This document shows positions 35,400-45,113 of a stretch of 64,000 nucleotides of DNA, in pieces. Every line of letters begins with the position of its first letter. Positions within the stretch are counted from its first letter, which is position 1. The notes under the pieces were generated by a model, which searched no databases, was not told the origin of the DNA, and saw only the letters and a program-made list of their open reading frames with translations. Origin of the DNA: CBDCGJ01 sp965238305 (GTDB lineage Bacteria; Pseudomonadota; Alphaproteobacteria; GCA-2731375); assembly GCA_965238305.1 (NCBI GenBank), contig CBDEHK010000001.1, forward strand, positions 3,658,001 to 3,722,000, written 5' to 3'. The translations under genes were made by a program, and so were the position numbers.

Positions 35400-37412
35400 T
35401 TGGTTGATACTGTTGCAGCGGTATTCATGCCATCGGGACGTCGTGGCGATGTCCCGGTCGGAACAACTGTGTTGAATGCGGCGCAGCAACTGGGTGTCGA
35501 TCTTGATTCTGTATGCGGCGGCCGTGGCATCTGCGGGCGCTGTCAAATTCGTGTCAGCGTCGGCGACTTTGCAAAACATAATATAAATAGTCAGGCGGAT
35601 AATCTGAGCCCCGCCGGTGATGTCGACACGACATTTGATGCCCGCAAGGGATTGCTCGAAAACGCTCGTCTTGGCTGTCACGCCCAAATTCTAGAAGACG
35701 TCGTGATCGATGTTCCAGCGGAAAGCCAGCGCCATCGCCAAGTTGTTCGCAAACGTGCCGAAGCCCGGCAAATCGATCTCGATCCTGTCGTTACTCTACA
35801 TTACATCCAGGTGGATGAACCGAACATGTATCGCCAGGCAAGCGATTTGCGCCGGGTTCAATTGGCTTTGCAAGAACAGTGGCGGATATCCGGCGTTGGT
35901 TGCGACGCACAAGTACTGAAAACTCTGCAAAGCGTTCTTCGCAAGGGCAATTGGTCTGTCACCGTTGCGATTTACGATGAAAATGAAATAATCGCGGCTT
36001 GGCCCGGACTGAAAGAGCATGTGTTCGGGTTGGCCGTGGATATCGGCTCAACAACGATTGCAGCGCACCTGACCAATGTTGCGACTGGGGATGTCGTTGC
36101 CTCGGCAGGCCTGATGAACCCGCAAATTCGCTTTGGTGAAGATCTGATGAGCCGGGTTTCCTATGTGATGATGAATCCTGGTGGTGAAAAGGCGCTGACC
36201 GAATCCGTACGCGAGGCGATCAATGACATAAGCAACAGCGTCGCCGAGGAAGCTGCTATCGAGTTGAGCGACATATTAATCGCCACATTTGTTGGCAACC
36301 CGGTCATGCATCACCTGCTGCTCGGTATGGATCCAACTGAACTGGGCGGTGCCCCGTTTGCGTTGGCAACGGAAGATGCCTTGGATTTGCCCGCGCGTGA
36401 TCTGGGTCTGAACTTTGGTATCGGTGCGCGGGCTTATGTTCTGCCATGCATTGCCGGTCATGTCGGCGCCGATTGTGCCGCGGTAATCCTAAGTGAGGCG
36501 CCGCAACTGCGCGAGGACATGTCGTTGGTGGTCGATGTTGGCACGAATGCTGAGATCGTCCTCGGCAATAAAGACGGCCTGCTTGCTGCTTCGTCACCGA
36601 CCGGCCCAGCCTTTGAAGGGGCACAAATTATTTGCGGCCAACGCGCCGCTGCGGGTGCCATCGAAAGGGTACGAATAGACCGGGAAACTCTGGAGCCACG
36701 CTTTCGGGTTATCGGCTCTGATTTGTGGTCGAACGAAGAGGGTTTTGAGAGAGCGACACGAAAGTCGGGGGTTACCGGTATCTGTGGTTCCGGGATTGTC
36801 GAAGCATTGGCGGAAATGTACCTTGCCGGCATCCTGAAACCGGATGGGACAATTGACGGTACAAAAGCAGGTACTTCGCCATTTATCAGAGCAGAAGATC
36901 GCACTTTCTCCTATCTTTTGCATGATGGTGAACCGGGTGTGAGGATATTTCAGACCGATGTCAGGGCCATCCAACTTGCCAAAGCCGCACTTTACGCCGG
37001 CGCTCGCCTGCTCATGGATCGCGCCGGTATCGAAAAAGTCGACCGCATTGTTCTAGCCGGCGCCTTCGGCAGTCATATCGATCCGATCTACGCCATGGTA
37101 TTAGGCATGATCCCCGATTGCGATCCGGAAAAAGTGTCTTCTGCCGGCAACGCGGCCGGGACTGGAGCCCGTATCGCTTTGTTGAATAAAGCGTCAAGAC
37201 TGGAAATTGAGCAACAAACGCGGGAAATCGAAAAAATAGAAACCGCGGTCGAACCTAAATTCCAGGATCATTTTGTCGAAGCGATGGCACTACCTCATGC
37301 AAAAGACCCCTATCCCATGCTTCGAACAAGAATCGATTTGCCCGTATTTCCCACGGAATCGGCGTCGGCGACACAGGGACGGCGCCATCGGCGACGCCGG
37401 CGTGATAACTAA
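35400..37412 (+). CDS. corrinoid activation protein: [2Fe-2S] ferredoxin plus DUF4445/ASKHA ATPase
   Basis: 670 residues from a TTG start; the next in-frame ATG is at codon 10, inside the first ferredoxin strand. The N-terminal [2Fe-2S] domain has CGGRGICGRC (C39, C45, C48) and C93. Next comes a linker and an ASKHA ATPase: AVDIGSTTIAAHL (about 213), VVDVGTNAEIVL and LAGAFGSHI. RACo-type proteins use ATP and the iron-sulfur cluster to reduce inactive cob(II)alamin back to cob(I)alamin. The C-terminus is Arg-rich (GRRHRRRRRDN). Its stop overlaps the convergent regulator stop by 4 bases. Confidence 0.92.
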   Translation: MVDTVAAVFMPSGRRGDVPVGTTVLNAAQQLGVDLDSVCGGRGICGRCQIRVSVGDFAKHNINSQADNLSPAGDVDTTFDARKGLLENARLGCHAQILEDVVIDVPAESQRHRQVVRKRAEARQIDLDPVVTLHYIQVDEPNMYRQASDLRRVQLALQEQWRISGVGCDAQVLKTLQSVLRKGNWSVTVAIYDENEIIAAWPGLKEHVFGLAVDIGSTTIAAHLTNVATGDVVASAGLMNPQIRFGEDLMSRVSYVMMNPGGEKALTESVREAINDISNSVAEEAAIELSDILIATFVGNPVMHHLLLGMDPTELGGAPFALATEDALDLPARDLGLNFGIGARAYVLPCIAGHVGADCAAVILSEAPQLREDMSLVVDVGTNAEIVLGNKDGLLAASSPTGPAFEGAQIICGQRAAAGAIERVRIDRETLEPRFRVIGSDLWSNEEGFERATRKSGVTGICGSGIVEALAEMYLAGILKPDGTIDGTKAGTSPFIRAEDRTFSYLLHDGEPGVRIFQTDVRAIQLAKAALYAGARLLMDRAGIEKVDRIVLAGAFGSHIDPIYAMVLGMIPDCDPEKVSSAGNAAGTGARIALLNKASRLEIEQQTREIEKIETAVEPKFQDHFVEAMALPHAKDPYPMLRTRIDLPVFPTESASATQGRRHRRRRRDN

Positions 37413-38419
37413 CCCGCTGAGGCCTCGATTTGTGGATTTTGCGCCACCGGCAATGTCGGCAAGCCACGTTCGCGATAGGGGGTGCGTCCAAAATAGGCCC
37501 GATAACATTTCGTGAAGTGTGAAGCGGAAACAAAACCACAGGCCAGCGCCACATTCATCACTGACATATTCGTCTGTAACAGCAATTGCCGCGCCCGTTG
37601 CAGCCGCAACTCCAGATAATAACGCGCCGGCGAGCGATTGAGGTAGCGCCTAAACAGACGCTCTAACTGTCGGGTCGATAATCCCGCGTCGGAAGCCAAC
37701 GCCGTTCGGGTCAACGGTTCTTCCAAATTTTGCTGCATTGTCGAAATAATGTTGGCAAGCTTCGAATGCCGCGCACCGATTCGATTGGCGACAGACATTT
37801 GTTGGCGTTCATCGTGCGAGCGAATGCGTTCATGCATAATTTGCTCAGCTACTTCGTTGGCCAGATCCTGACCATGCTGGTGCGCAATCAAAAATAGCAT
37901 CATATCGGCCGCCGCTGTTCCCCCAGCGCAGGTGAAACGATTGCGATCGACTTCGAACAATTGCGCGCTAACCTCGATGTCCGGGAAATTTTCTGTGAAG
38001 GCAGCCAGATTTTCCCAATGAATAGTGCAACGATATCCATCCAACAACCCAGCTTCCGCAAGGACATGACCGCCGGTGCAGATAGCACCCAAATCCATGC
38101 CTGAGCGGTCTTGCCGCCGCAGCCAGGCAAACAACGCCTTTTCCTGATAACGATGAACATCGATTCCGCCGCAGACGATCGCGATGTCGGTTTCCGCCAT
38201 TTCTTTGATCGGACCATAGATTGGGAACTCAATTCCGTTCGAAGCCCGGACAGTTTCCCCGTCAACGCTGTAAAGTTTCCAATCGTAGAACTCTTCCTCC
38301 GCCATACGATTGGCGATGCGCAACGGCTCAATCGCTGCCGAAAACGACATCATTGAAAACCCTGGTACCAGGATGAATCCAAATCGTTGTGGATATTTGC
38401 CAGGAAGGTCGCCAAACAT
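37409..38419 (-). CDS. GlxA-family AraC-type transcriptional regulator (GbdR/CdhR-like)
   Basis: 336 residues: an N-terminal DJ-1/PfpI-like sensor domain (about 12-190, with GAICTGGHVLAEAGL) and a C-terminal AraC helix-turn-helix pair (about 220-320, LASDAGLSTRQLERLFRRYLNRSP ... ACGFVSASHFTKCYRAYFG). Relatives such as GbdR and CdhR sense glycine betaine/dimethylglycine or carnitine products and activate catabolic genes. It is last in the minus-strand block with the two flavoproteins and MttB, so it probably controls this locus. Confidence 0.9.
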   Translation of the reverse strand: MFGDLPGKYPQRFGFILVPGFSMMSFSAAIEPLRIANRMAEEEFYDWKLYSVDGETVRASNGIEFPIYGPIKEMAETDIAIVCGGIDVHRYQEKALFAWLRRQDRSGMDLGAICTGGHVLAEAGLLDGYRCTIHWENLAAFTENFPDIEVSAQLFEVDRNRFTCAGGTAAADMMLFLIAHQHGQDLANEVAEQIMHERIRSHDERQQMSVANRIGARHSKLANIISTMQQNLEEPLTRTALASDAGLSTRQLERLFRRYLNRSPARYYLELRLQRARQLLLQTNMSVMNVALACGFVSASHFTKCYRAYFGRTPYRERGLPTLPVAQNPQIEASAG

Positions 38420-38434
38420 ACTCCGCCACCTATT

Positions 38435-38471
38435 TGCGTCTATCTAATCAATGTTTCCGAATTTAGACGCA
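38435..38471. promoter_or_regulatory. 8-base inverted repeat upstream of the regulator gene
   Basis: TGCGTCTA (38435-38442) and TAGACGCA (38464-38471) are exact complements with 21 bases between. They lie 16 bases before the regulator start and after the MttB stop, so they may be an autoregulatory site. Confidence 0.4.
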
Positions 38472-38521
38472 GTTTGACGGTTTTGACAATCGATTAACGC
38501 ATTTCTGCACGTATATCCAAA

Positions 38522-40063
38522 TCAGGTAAATGCATCCGGCATGGAGTTTTTCTTATTGCTTATGTAGTCTTTCAAGGCTTCATCCATGGCGGGCTCTATG
38601 TCCGGCGCTTGATAATTATCCAACATCTGGTGCCAAATCTTATTGGCCCGTTGACTGGCATCCAAACTGCCATCGACTTCCCACTGTTCGAAACTGTTGT
38701 TGTCCGCCACTGTCGAACGATAAAAAGCGGTTTCAAAATTCGCTTGTGTATGCGCACTTCCTAGAAAATGGCTCCCCGGGCCGACCTCGCGAATAGCATC
38801 CATTGCCTGAGCATCTTCGCTTAGATTTACACCAGCAGACATCACTTGCATCATGCCGAGCTGATCCGCATCGAGGATGAATTTTTCGTAACTGGAGGCC
38901 AATCCCCCTTCCAACCAACCGGCGGCATGGAGAACAAAGTTCACCCCACCCAGCATCGTTGGCAGCAAAGTTTGCGCACTTTCATACGCAGCCTGGGCGT
39001 CTGGTATTTTTGAGCCACAGAGCGAGCCGCCACTACGAAACGGAATACTGAGGCGACGCGCCAAAGCTGCGGCACCATAAAGCACCATTGCCGGTTCCGG
39101 TGTGCCAAATGTTGGGGCACCCGATTGCATGGACATGGAGCTGGCAAAACTGCCGAACACAACTGGAGCGCCCGGTCGGCAAAGTTGGGTGAACGCGGTA
39201 CCGGCCAGGGCTTCTGCTAAAGTGATGGTCAAGGTTCCGGCAACCGTTACCGGTGCCATCGCGCCCGACAAAATAAACGGTGTCACAATACAGGCTTGAT
39301 TAGCTCGCGCATAAACCTTCAGCGCGCCCAGCATTGTGGCATCAAACACCATCGGCGAATTCGCATTGATCAGATTAATCAATACAGTGTTCTGGTCGAC
39401 AAAATCCGTTCCAAACAGGATTTTAACCATCTCGACTGTATCTGCAGCCCGCTCCGGCGCCGTCACCGAGCCCATGAAAGGTTTGTCGGAATAACGCATA
39501 TGGGCATAGACCATATCCAGGTGGCGTTTATTTACCGGCACATCGACCGGTTCGCACACCGTTCCGCCCGAATGATGCATCGCCGGAGTCATATAGGCGA
39601 GTTTGACGAAGTTCTGGAAATCTTCCAAAGTGGCATAGCGGCGGCCACCTTCCAGGTCGCGGACAAACGGCGGTCCATAAACCGGTGCGAAAACTGTGTT
39701 TTTACCGCCGATGACGACTGAACGATCTTTGTTACGGGCCTGTTGCACAAATTCCGACGGTGCGGATTTGAGGAGCTCCCGACAAAGCCCACGTGGAAAA
39801 TGTACGCGTTCGCCGTCAACGTCTGCACCGGCGTCTTTCCACATCGCTAGGGCTTCTTCGTCTTCGCGAAAGTCGATCCCGATTTCCTCCAACACAATAT
39901 CGGCATTTTCCTCAATCAGGGCCAGGCCTTCTTCGTTCAGGACATTGTAATTGGGAATATTCCTGGTGATAAATCCAAGTTGTTCGATGGTCGTGGATTG
40001 ACGGATCGCACGCCGTGCTTCGCGTCCACCACCACGTCGCCTTTTTCGACTATCATCACTCAT
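38522..40063 (-). CDS. non-pyrrolysine MttB-family amine methyltransferase (MtgB-like)
   Basis: 513 residues of the trimethylamine methyltransferase superfamily, with a full frame and no internal TAG, so pyrrolysine is not used. Family segments include AMHHSGGTVCEPVDVP, INANSPMVFD, GAMAPVTVAGTL, SGGSLCGSKIPDAQAAYE and GPGSHFLGSAHT. Non-Pyl members such as MtgB demethylate quaternary amines like glycine betaine and methylate a corrinoid protein. Flavoproteins for dimethylglycine and sarcosine next door make glycine betaine the leading substrate guess. The N-terminus is Arg-rich (RKRRRGGGREARRAIR). The gene is 18 bases downstream of the sarcosine-dehydrogenase-like gene. Confidence 0.92.
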   Translation of the reverse strand: MSDDSRKRRRGGGREARRAIRQSTTIEQLGFITRNIPNYNVLNEEGLALIEENADIVLEEIGIDFREDEEALAMWKDAGADVDGERVHFPRGLCRELLKSAPSEFVQQARNKDRSVVIGGKNTVFAPVYGPPFVRDLEGGRRYATLEDFQNFVKLAYMTPAMHHSGGTVCEPVDVPVNKRHLDMVYAHMRYSDKPFMGSVTAPERAADTVEMVKILFGTDFVDQNTVLINLINANSPMVFDATMLGALKVYARANQACIVTPFILSGAMAPVTVAGTLTITLAEALAGTAFTQLCRPGAPVVFGSFASSMSMQSGAPTFGTPEPAMVLYGAAALARRLSIPFRSGGSLCGSKIPDAQAAYESAQTLLPTMLGGVNFVLHAAGWLEGGLASSYEKFILDADQLGMMQVMSAGVNLSEDAQAMDAIREVGPGSHFLGSAHTQANFETAFYRSTVADNNSFEQWEVDGSLDASQRANKIWHQMLDNYQAPDIEPAMDEALKDYISNKKNSMPDAFT

Positions 40064-40081
40064 GTTCCGCCCCCATAGGCT

Positions 40082-42526
40082 CTAGCTACGCATCCGCGCG
40101 CCGGTTGGATCATAAACTGCGCGTAGATGAGGTTTGGCCGCAATACGCTCGCCCGCGACGTCAATTTCATACGAACCGGTCTCAACAAAGGCCTTGTCGA
40201 CTTTCTTCTCGCTATGGATAACGCCCATCGCGATGCTGCAGTTCATGGTTGGAGAATACCCGCCAGATGTCGTTTCGCCAACAAGTTCACCGTCCCGAAA
40301 AATCGGTTCTTCATGCATCAACAAGACATCATCGCGGTCAATGGTAAAGGTGAGTACCCGACGCTTCACACCGGTTTCTTTCTGCCGCATCAACGCTTCA
40401 CGTCCGATGAAGGCTATTTCCTTTTCCCAGTCACAGGTAAAGCCCAAGCCGGATTCCAGCGGCGTGTCTTCAGGTCCGATATCATGACCCCAATGTTTAA
40501 ACGCTTTTTCAAGCCGTAGAGAATCTTGGGTGTAGATACCGGCATGACAAAGGTCATATTCTGCACCAGCTTCGACGATGGCGCGATAAACATTCAGCGC
40601 AAATTCTGTCGGGACGTAAATTTCGTAGCCCAGTTCACCCACGTAGCTGACGCGCACCGCCATCGCCTGCGCATAACCAATATCCATGCGTTGCATGGTG
40701 CCAAATGGGAAGGCTTCGTTCGACAAGTCAATCTTGCTTAATCGACCGACCAAGTCGCGTGACTTCGGACCCATCACCCCCAAGACGGCATAAGCCGATG
40801 TCACGTCAACCAATACCGCATCCGCAATATCCGCGGTGTTCCGTTCGATCCAATCGAAATCATGAACCCCGGTGCCCGAGCTGGTGATGATAAAAAACTC
40901 ATCGGTATGTAGACGCGTCACGGTGAGATCCGCTTCAATACCGCCCTTCGCGTTCAGCATCTGGCAATAGACGGCGCGACCCCGCTCGACGTCCATATTC
41001 GCTGTGCAAAGTCGTTGCATGGCGTGCAGGGAGCCAGTTCCTTTCATGATGAATTTGGCAAAAGGGGTTTGCTCGTATAACGCCACCCCTTCTCGCGTCG
41101 CTTTCGCCTCCGCAATTACATTCGGCCACCAGTTTTGCGCTCCAAAACTATAATCCGTGGTCGGATTGTTACCGTCTTTGTCATAGACCAGGGGTCGCTC
41201 CCATCCAGCGACCGCGCCGAAGCAGGCGCCGGCTTCATCAAGCTCGCGGTGATAGGGCAACAAGCGCGCATCCCGCGCCGTCGTCATTTGCCAATGCGGC
41301 CAATGCAAACGATAAAGCCCTAATGTCTCAACGGTCCGATCACGTAAATAACTTGGATTGCTTTGGAACTGCTGGAATCGACGCACATCGATATCCCAAA
41401 GGTCCATCGGCATTTCGTCACCGACAATCCATTCCGACAAGGCTTTTCCGGCACCGGCCGCCGACGCGATGCCGATGGAATTGAAGCCGGCGCCGACAAA
41501 TAGACCATGTTTGCCGGGGATTCTACCCAGCATATATGTCTGATCCGGCGTAAAACTTTCCGCCCCGTTCAGAAACTGCCTGATGCCCGCCGATTCCAAA
41601 TCAGGGACCCGGTTCAACGCCCCGTTCATAATGATTTCAAACTGGTCCCAGTCTTCGTTCAGCATGCCAAACTCGTGGCCTGGCGGAATCCCGTCCATCC
41701 CCCAGGGTTTCGCCACCGGTTCGAACCCTCCAACCAACAATTTGCCGGCATCTTCTTTGACATAAAGGTAAGCATCGTAATCCCGTAGAACCGGTAAATT
41801 GTTTGCCACATTGTCCATCGGTTCGGTAACGATATACATATGTTCCGCTGCATGTAGCGGTACTGTTATGTCTAAAGGCGCAGCCAATTCCCGCGTCCAC
41901 ATTCCGGCGCACATTACGGCAAATTCACAGGCGATATCGCCTTTGTCCGTTCGGACAGAACGTACACTATCGCCGTCCATGTCGATATTCAGAACACGCG
42001 TATTCTCGAAAATCTTAGCGCCGCCCATCCGCGCGCCTTTGGCCAAGGCCATGGTGGTATCGCTGGGATTGGTTTGACCGTCATGGGGTAACCATATTGC
42101 ACCAACCAAATCGTCAGTTCGCGCGATCGGCCATTTCTGCGCCACTTCTTCAGGAGAAATAACATGGCATTCAACACCAAAGGATTTTGCCGTCGCCGCC
42201 TGCCGTTTTAATTCTTCCAGCCGTTCCGCAGTTTGCGCCACTGTGATTGCGCCATTCTGCTTGAAGCCGGTCGCCTGTCCAGTTTCTTCTTCAAGGCGGC
42301 CATATAGGTCGATGGCGTAGCGCGACAGTAAAGTCAGATTTCGCGACTGTCGTAGTTGCCCGACCAATCCAGCGGCATGCCAAGTCGTGCCTGACGTAAG
42401 TTGGGCTTTTTCCAATAGCACCACATCGGTCCAACCAAGTTTTGTCAGATGATAAGCAACGCTTGAACCAATAATCCCGCCGCCAATGACGACCACCTGG
42501 GCAGATGTTGGAAATTCAGACGCCAT
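40082..42526 (-). CDS. sarcosine dehydrogenase-like FAD/GcvT-fold protein
   Basis: 814 residues: an N-terminal DAO-type FAD domain (VVVIGGGIIGSS, 12-22), then C-terminal GcvT-like folate domains. TSGTTWHAAGL (H50) matches the site of covalent FAD in mitochondrial dimethylglycine/sarcosine dehydrogenases. The following text (VGQLRQS, ETGQATGFKQNGAITVA, GAESFTPDQTYMLG, FVGAGFNS) is closer to sarcosine than dimethylglycine dehydrogenase as far as I can recall those sequences. It would oxidise sarcosine to glycine, passing the C1 unit to THF as methylene-THF. Twenty bases after the paralogue at 42546-44987. Confidence 0.87.
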   Translation of the reverse strand: MASEFPTSAQVVVIGGGIIGSSVAYHLTKLGWTDVVLLEKAQLTSGTTWHAAGLVGQLRQSRNLTLLSRYAIDLYGRLEEETGQATGFKQNGAITVAQTAERLEELKRQAATAKSFGVECHVISPEEVAQKWPIARTDDLVGAIWLPHDGQTNPSDTTMALAKGARMGGAKIFENTRVLNIDMDGDSVRSVRTDKGDIACEFAVMCAGMWTRELAAPLDITVPLHAAEHMYIVTEPMDNVANNLPVLRDYDAYLYVKEDAGKLLVGGFEPVAKPWGMDGIPPGHEFGMLNEDWDQFEIIMNGALNRVPDLESAGIRQFLNGAESFTPDQTYMLGRIPGKHGLFVGAGFNSIGIASAAGAGKALSEWIVGDEMPMDLWDIDVRRFQQFQSNPSYLRDRTVETLGLYRLHWPHWQMTTARDARLLPYHRELDEAGACFGAVAGWERPLVYDKDGNNPTTDYSFGAQNWWPNVIAEAKATREGVALYEQTPFAKFIMKGTGSLHAMQRLCTANMDVERGRAVYCQMLNAKGGIEADLTVTRLHTDEFFIITSSGTGVHDFDWIERNTADIADAVLVDVTSAYAVLGVMGPKSRDLVGRLSKIDLSNEAFPFGTMQRMDIGYAQAMAVRVSYVGELGYEIYVPTEFALNVYRAIVEAGAEYDLCHAGIYTQDSLRLEKAFKHWGHDIGPEDTPLESGLGFTCDWEKEIAFIGREALMRQKETGVKRRVLTFTIDRDDVLLMHEEPIFRDGELVGETTSGGYSPTMNCSIAMGVIHSEKKVDKAFVETGSYEIDVAGERIAAKPHLRAVYDPTGARMRS

Positions 42527-42545
42527 TAGTCATTGTCCATTTTGC

Positions 42546-44987
42546 TCATCCGTCCATACGGAGGCTGAGATTTTCAGGATCATAAGGGCTCTCTTCAACG
42601 ATCCGCGCGTGTTTCATTTCTCCTAGCACCTCAATCTCAAACTCATTGCCAATCTCACAATGTGCGGTTTCGATATAGGCCATCGAAAAAGTCCTACCCA
42701 CCGCATGCCCATAGGCACCGGCCGTGGCACGACCAACGAGTTTTCCTTCTTTAAAAACGGGTTCGTCACCATGCGGGTCGGCATCATCGATACCCGATAT
42801 TTCAAGCGTGACAAAGTTATTGGGAAGACCCGCTTGCTGCTGCGCCACCAAAGCGTCGCGGCCGGTAAAAACCCCTTTATTCAGTGAAACAAAACGGTCC
42901 AATCCAGCCTCCAACAAGGTGTAGTCGCGGGTCAGATCCGTTCCCCACATGCGATAGGACTTCTCAATCCGCAAACTTTCCATTGCCCGCATGCCAACTA
43001 AAGACAAGCCATGTTCCGCCCCGGCTTCCATCAGCAAATCAAAGATATGATTCTGGTACTCGATCGGATGATGGATTTCCCAACCCAGATCGCCGACAAA
43101 GTTCAATCGCATCGCCCGTACCGGCGCCAATCCAATGGTGATATGCCGTCCCGATAGCCAAGGAAAGCTTTTGTTTGACAGGTCCATATCAGTGACCCGG
43201 CGCAAGATATCGCGTGCCTTTGGTCCGACCAAAACCAACACGCCATGGGCCGACGTGATATTGGTCACGTTGACGCTGCCATCCTGTGGCATCCGTTTTA
43301 ACAGCAAATCATGGTCATAACGTTCTGCCGCACCGGAACTGACCAGGTAAAATTGTTCCGATCCGTCGCGCATGATGGTGAATTCCGTCCGCACGCCGCC
43401 CTTTTCATCCAAGGCATGCGCCAGTTTGATGCTGCCGGCTTTCTTTGGCAGCGTATTGGCGACCAATTCGTCCAAGAACGCTTCAGCCCCTGTACCGGCC
43501 ACTTCGAACTTCGAAAAACTCGTGATATCGATCAGGCCGGCGCGTTCACGCACAGCGCGGCATTCGTTACCCACATGCTCGAAATAGTTAGATCGTCGGA
43601 AGCTCCAGACATCTTTTCCCTCGACGCCTTCAGGCGCAAACCAGTTCGGTCGTTCCCAACCATAGCGTTGCCCCCAAACTGCCCCTTTTTTAGTCAATTT
43701 GTCATGGATTGGGCTGGTTTTCGCCGGCCGGGATGCCGCGCGTTCTTCGTCCGGAAAGTGAATAGTAAAGACGTTTTCGTATGCTTCCTCATTCTTCGAA
43801 ACGGTGTAGTTTTTATTCGCGTAAGCTCCGAAGCGACGGGGATCGACAGCCAGCGGATCAACACCAGGATCACCCTCAACAATCCAGTTGCTTAGAAAAT
43901 CACCGGCCCCGCCGGCAGCTGTGATGCCAAAGCTAAACCCTTCCGCCAACCAAAAATTACGCAAACCATAAGCCGGACCCAAAACTGGGTTACCATCCGG
44001 CGTATAGGCGATGGGGCCATTGACCACATCCTTAATACCTGCATTCTCAAAAATCGGTACGCGCTTGATGGCCGCATCTATATGCGGCGCTAAGCGATCA
44101 AGGTCCGGCGGCAATAGTTCTTGACCAAAGCCTTCTGGCACCCCATCCGTAGCCCAACATGGGGCGCCTTTTTCATAAGGGCCCAGGATCAGACCCTGAC
44201 GCTCTTCCCGCATATAATAAGACGCATCACTTTCCCGAAGGACCGCCATCTCCGGCAATCCCTGTGCCTTGCGCTCGACCAGCTCCTGAATGGGTTCGGT
44301 CACGATATATTGGTGTTCTACCGGAATAACCGGTATATCAAGACCAACCATAGCCGCCGTTTGCCGTGCGTAGTTACCACTGGCGGTAATGACTATATCG
44401 CACGTGATGTCGCCTTTGTCGGTGGTCACTACCCATTCGTCATTTGGCTTTTGTACAATGCTTTGCACTTCAGTTTTGCGATATATTTCAGCCCCACCAG
44501 ATCGCGCCCCTTTTGCCAGGGCTTGGGTCACGTCGACCGGCGCGACATGGCCATCTTGGGGATGGTAAAGCGCCCCCACCAACCCGTCTATGTTACAAAG
44601 TGGCCAAAGTTCCCTCACCTGATCGGGGGTAATTAATTCAAACGGGACACCGATGGTATTCGCCGTGCCGCAATAGTGATGATATTCGTCCATCCGATCT
44701 TGATTAGTCGCCAGACGTAAATTGCCGGTTTGGTGGAAGCCGACAGCTTGGCCGGTTTCTTCTTCTAGCCGCTGATAAAGATCGACACTGTATTTATGCA
44801 GCTGCCCGACCGTGTAGCTCATATTAAACAACGGCAGCAGGCCCGCTGCATGCCAGGTCGAACCGGCGGTCAATTCATCTCGCTCCACAAGGACCACATC
44901 CGACCACCCTTTTTTCACCAGATGGTACAGAATACTGACACCAACAATGCCGCCGCCGATAACAACCGCTCGCGCGTGAGATTTCAT
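42546..44987 (-). CDS. dimethylglycine dehydrogenase-like FAD/GcvT-fold protein
   Basis: 813 residues from the ATG at 44987 (GGGAG upstream), with the same two-part plan: VVIGGGIVGVS, covalent-FAD candidate H46 in AGSTWHAAGLL, and GcvT domains. Sequence after the flavin site (ETGQAVGFHQTGNLRLAT, IPVIPVEHQYIVTEPI, DVVNGPIAYTPDGNPVLGP) resembles mitochondrial dimethylglycine dehydrogenase more than sarcosine dehydrogenase. It should convert dimethylglycine to sarcosine with transfer of C1 to THF. First gene of the minus-strand block leading to MttB and the regulator. Confidence 0.87.
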   Translation of the reverse strand: MKSHARAVVIGGGIVGVSILYHLVKKGWSDVVLVERDELTAGSTWHAAGLLPLFNMSYTVGQLHKYSVDLYQRLEEETGQAVGFHQTGNLRLATNQDRMDEYHHYCGTANTIGVPFELITPDQVRELWPLCNIDGLVGALYHPQDGHVAPVDVTQALAKGARSGGAEIYRKTEVQSIVQKPNDEWVVTTDKGDITCDIVITASGNYARQTAAMVGLDIPVIPVEHQYIVTEPIQELVERKAQGLPEMAVLRESDASYYMREERQGLILGPYEKGAPCWATDGVPEGFGQELLPPDLDRLAPHIDAAIKRVPIFENAGIKDVVNGPIAYTPDGNPVLGPAYGLRNFWLAEGFSFGITAAGGAGDFLSNWIVEGDPGVDPLAVDPRRFGAYANKNYTVSKNEEAYENVFTIHFPDEERAASRPAKTSPIHDKLTKKGAVWGQRYGWERPNWFAPEGVEGKDVWSFRRSNYFEHVGNECRAVRERAGLIDITSFSKFEVAGTGAEAFLDELVANTLPKKAGSIKLAHALDEKGGVRTEFTIMRDGSEQFYLVSSGAAERYDHDLLLKRMPQDGSVNVTNITSAHGVLVLVGPKARDILRRVTDMDLSNKSFPWLSGRHITIGLAPVRAMRLNFVGDLGWEIHHPIEYQNHIFDLLMEAGAEHGLSLVGMRAMESLRIEKSYRMWGTDLTRDYTLLEAGLDRFVSLNKGVFTGRDALVAQQQAGLPNNFVTLEISGIDDADPHGDEPVFKEGKLVGRATAGAYGHAVGRTFSMAYIETAHCEIGNEFEIEVLGEMKHARIVEESPYDPENLSLRMDG

Positions 44988-45113
44988 CGATCCGTCTCCC
45001 AAAAGGATGCGTAACAACCTAATTGTTTTACGATTTGGATTATCCGTCAATCAATCTTGCGAACTACTCTGAAAGCGACAGTCATTTGTCTTGCAAGGGG
45101 CCTCTTGCCCACA

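Noticed and set aside
38522..40063. Pyrrolysine-coding MttB
   Set aside because: The frame has no internal TAG, so the protein is read with the ordinary code.
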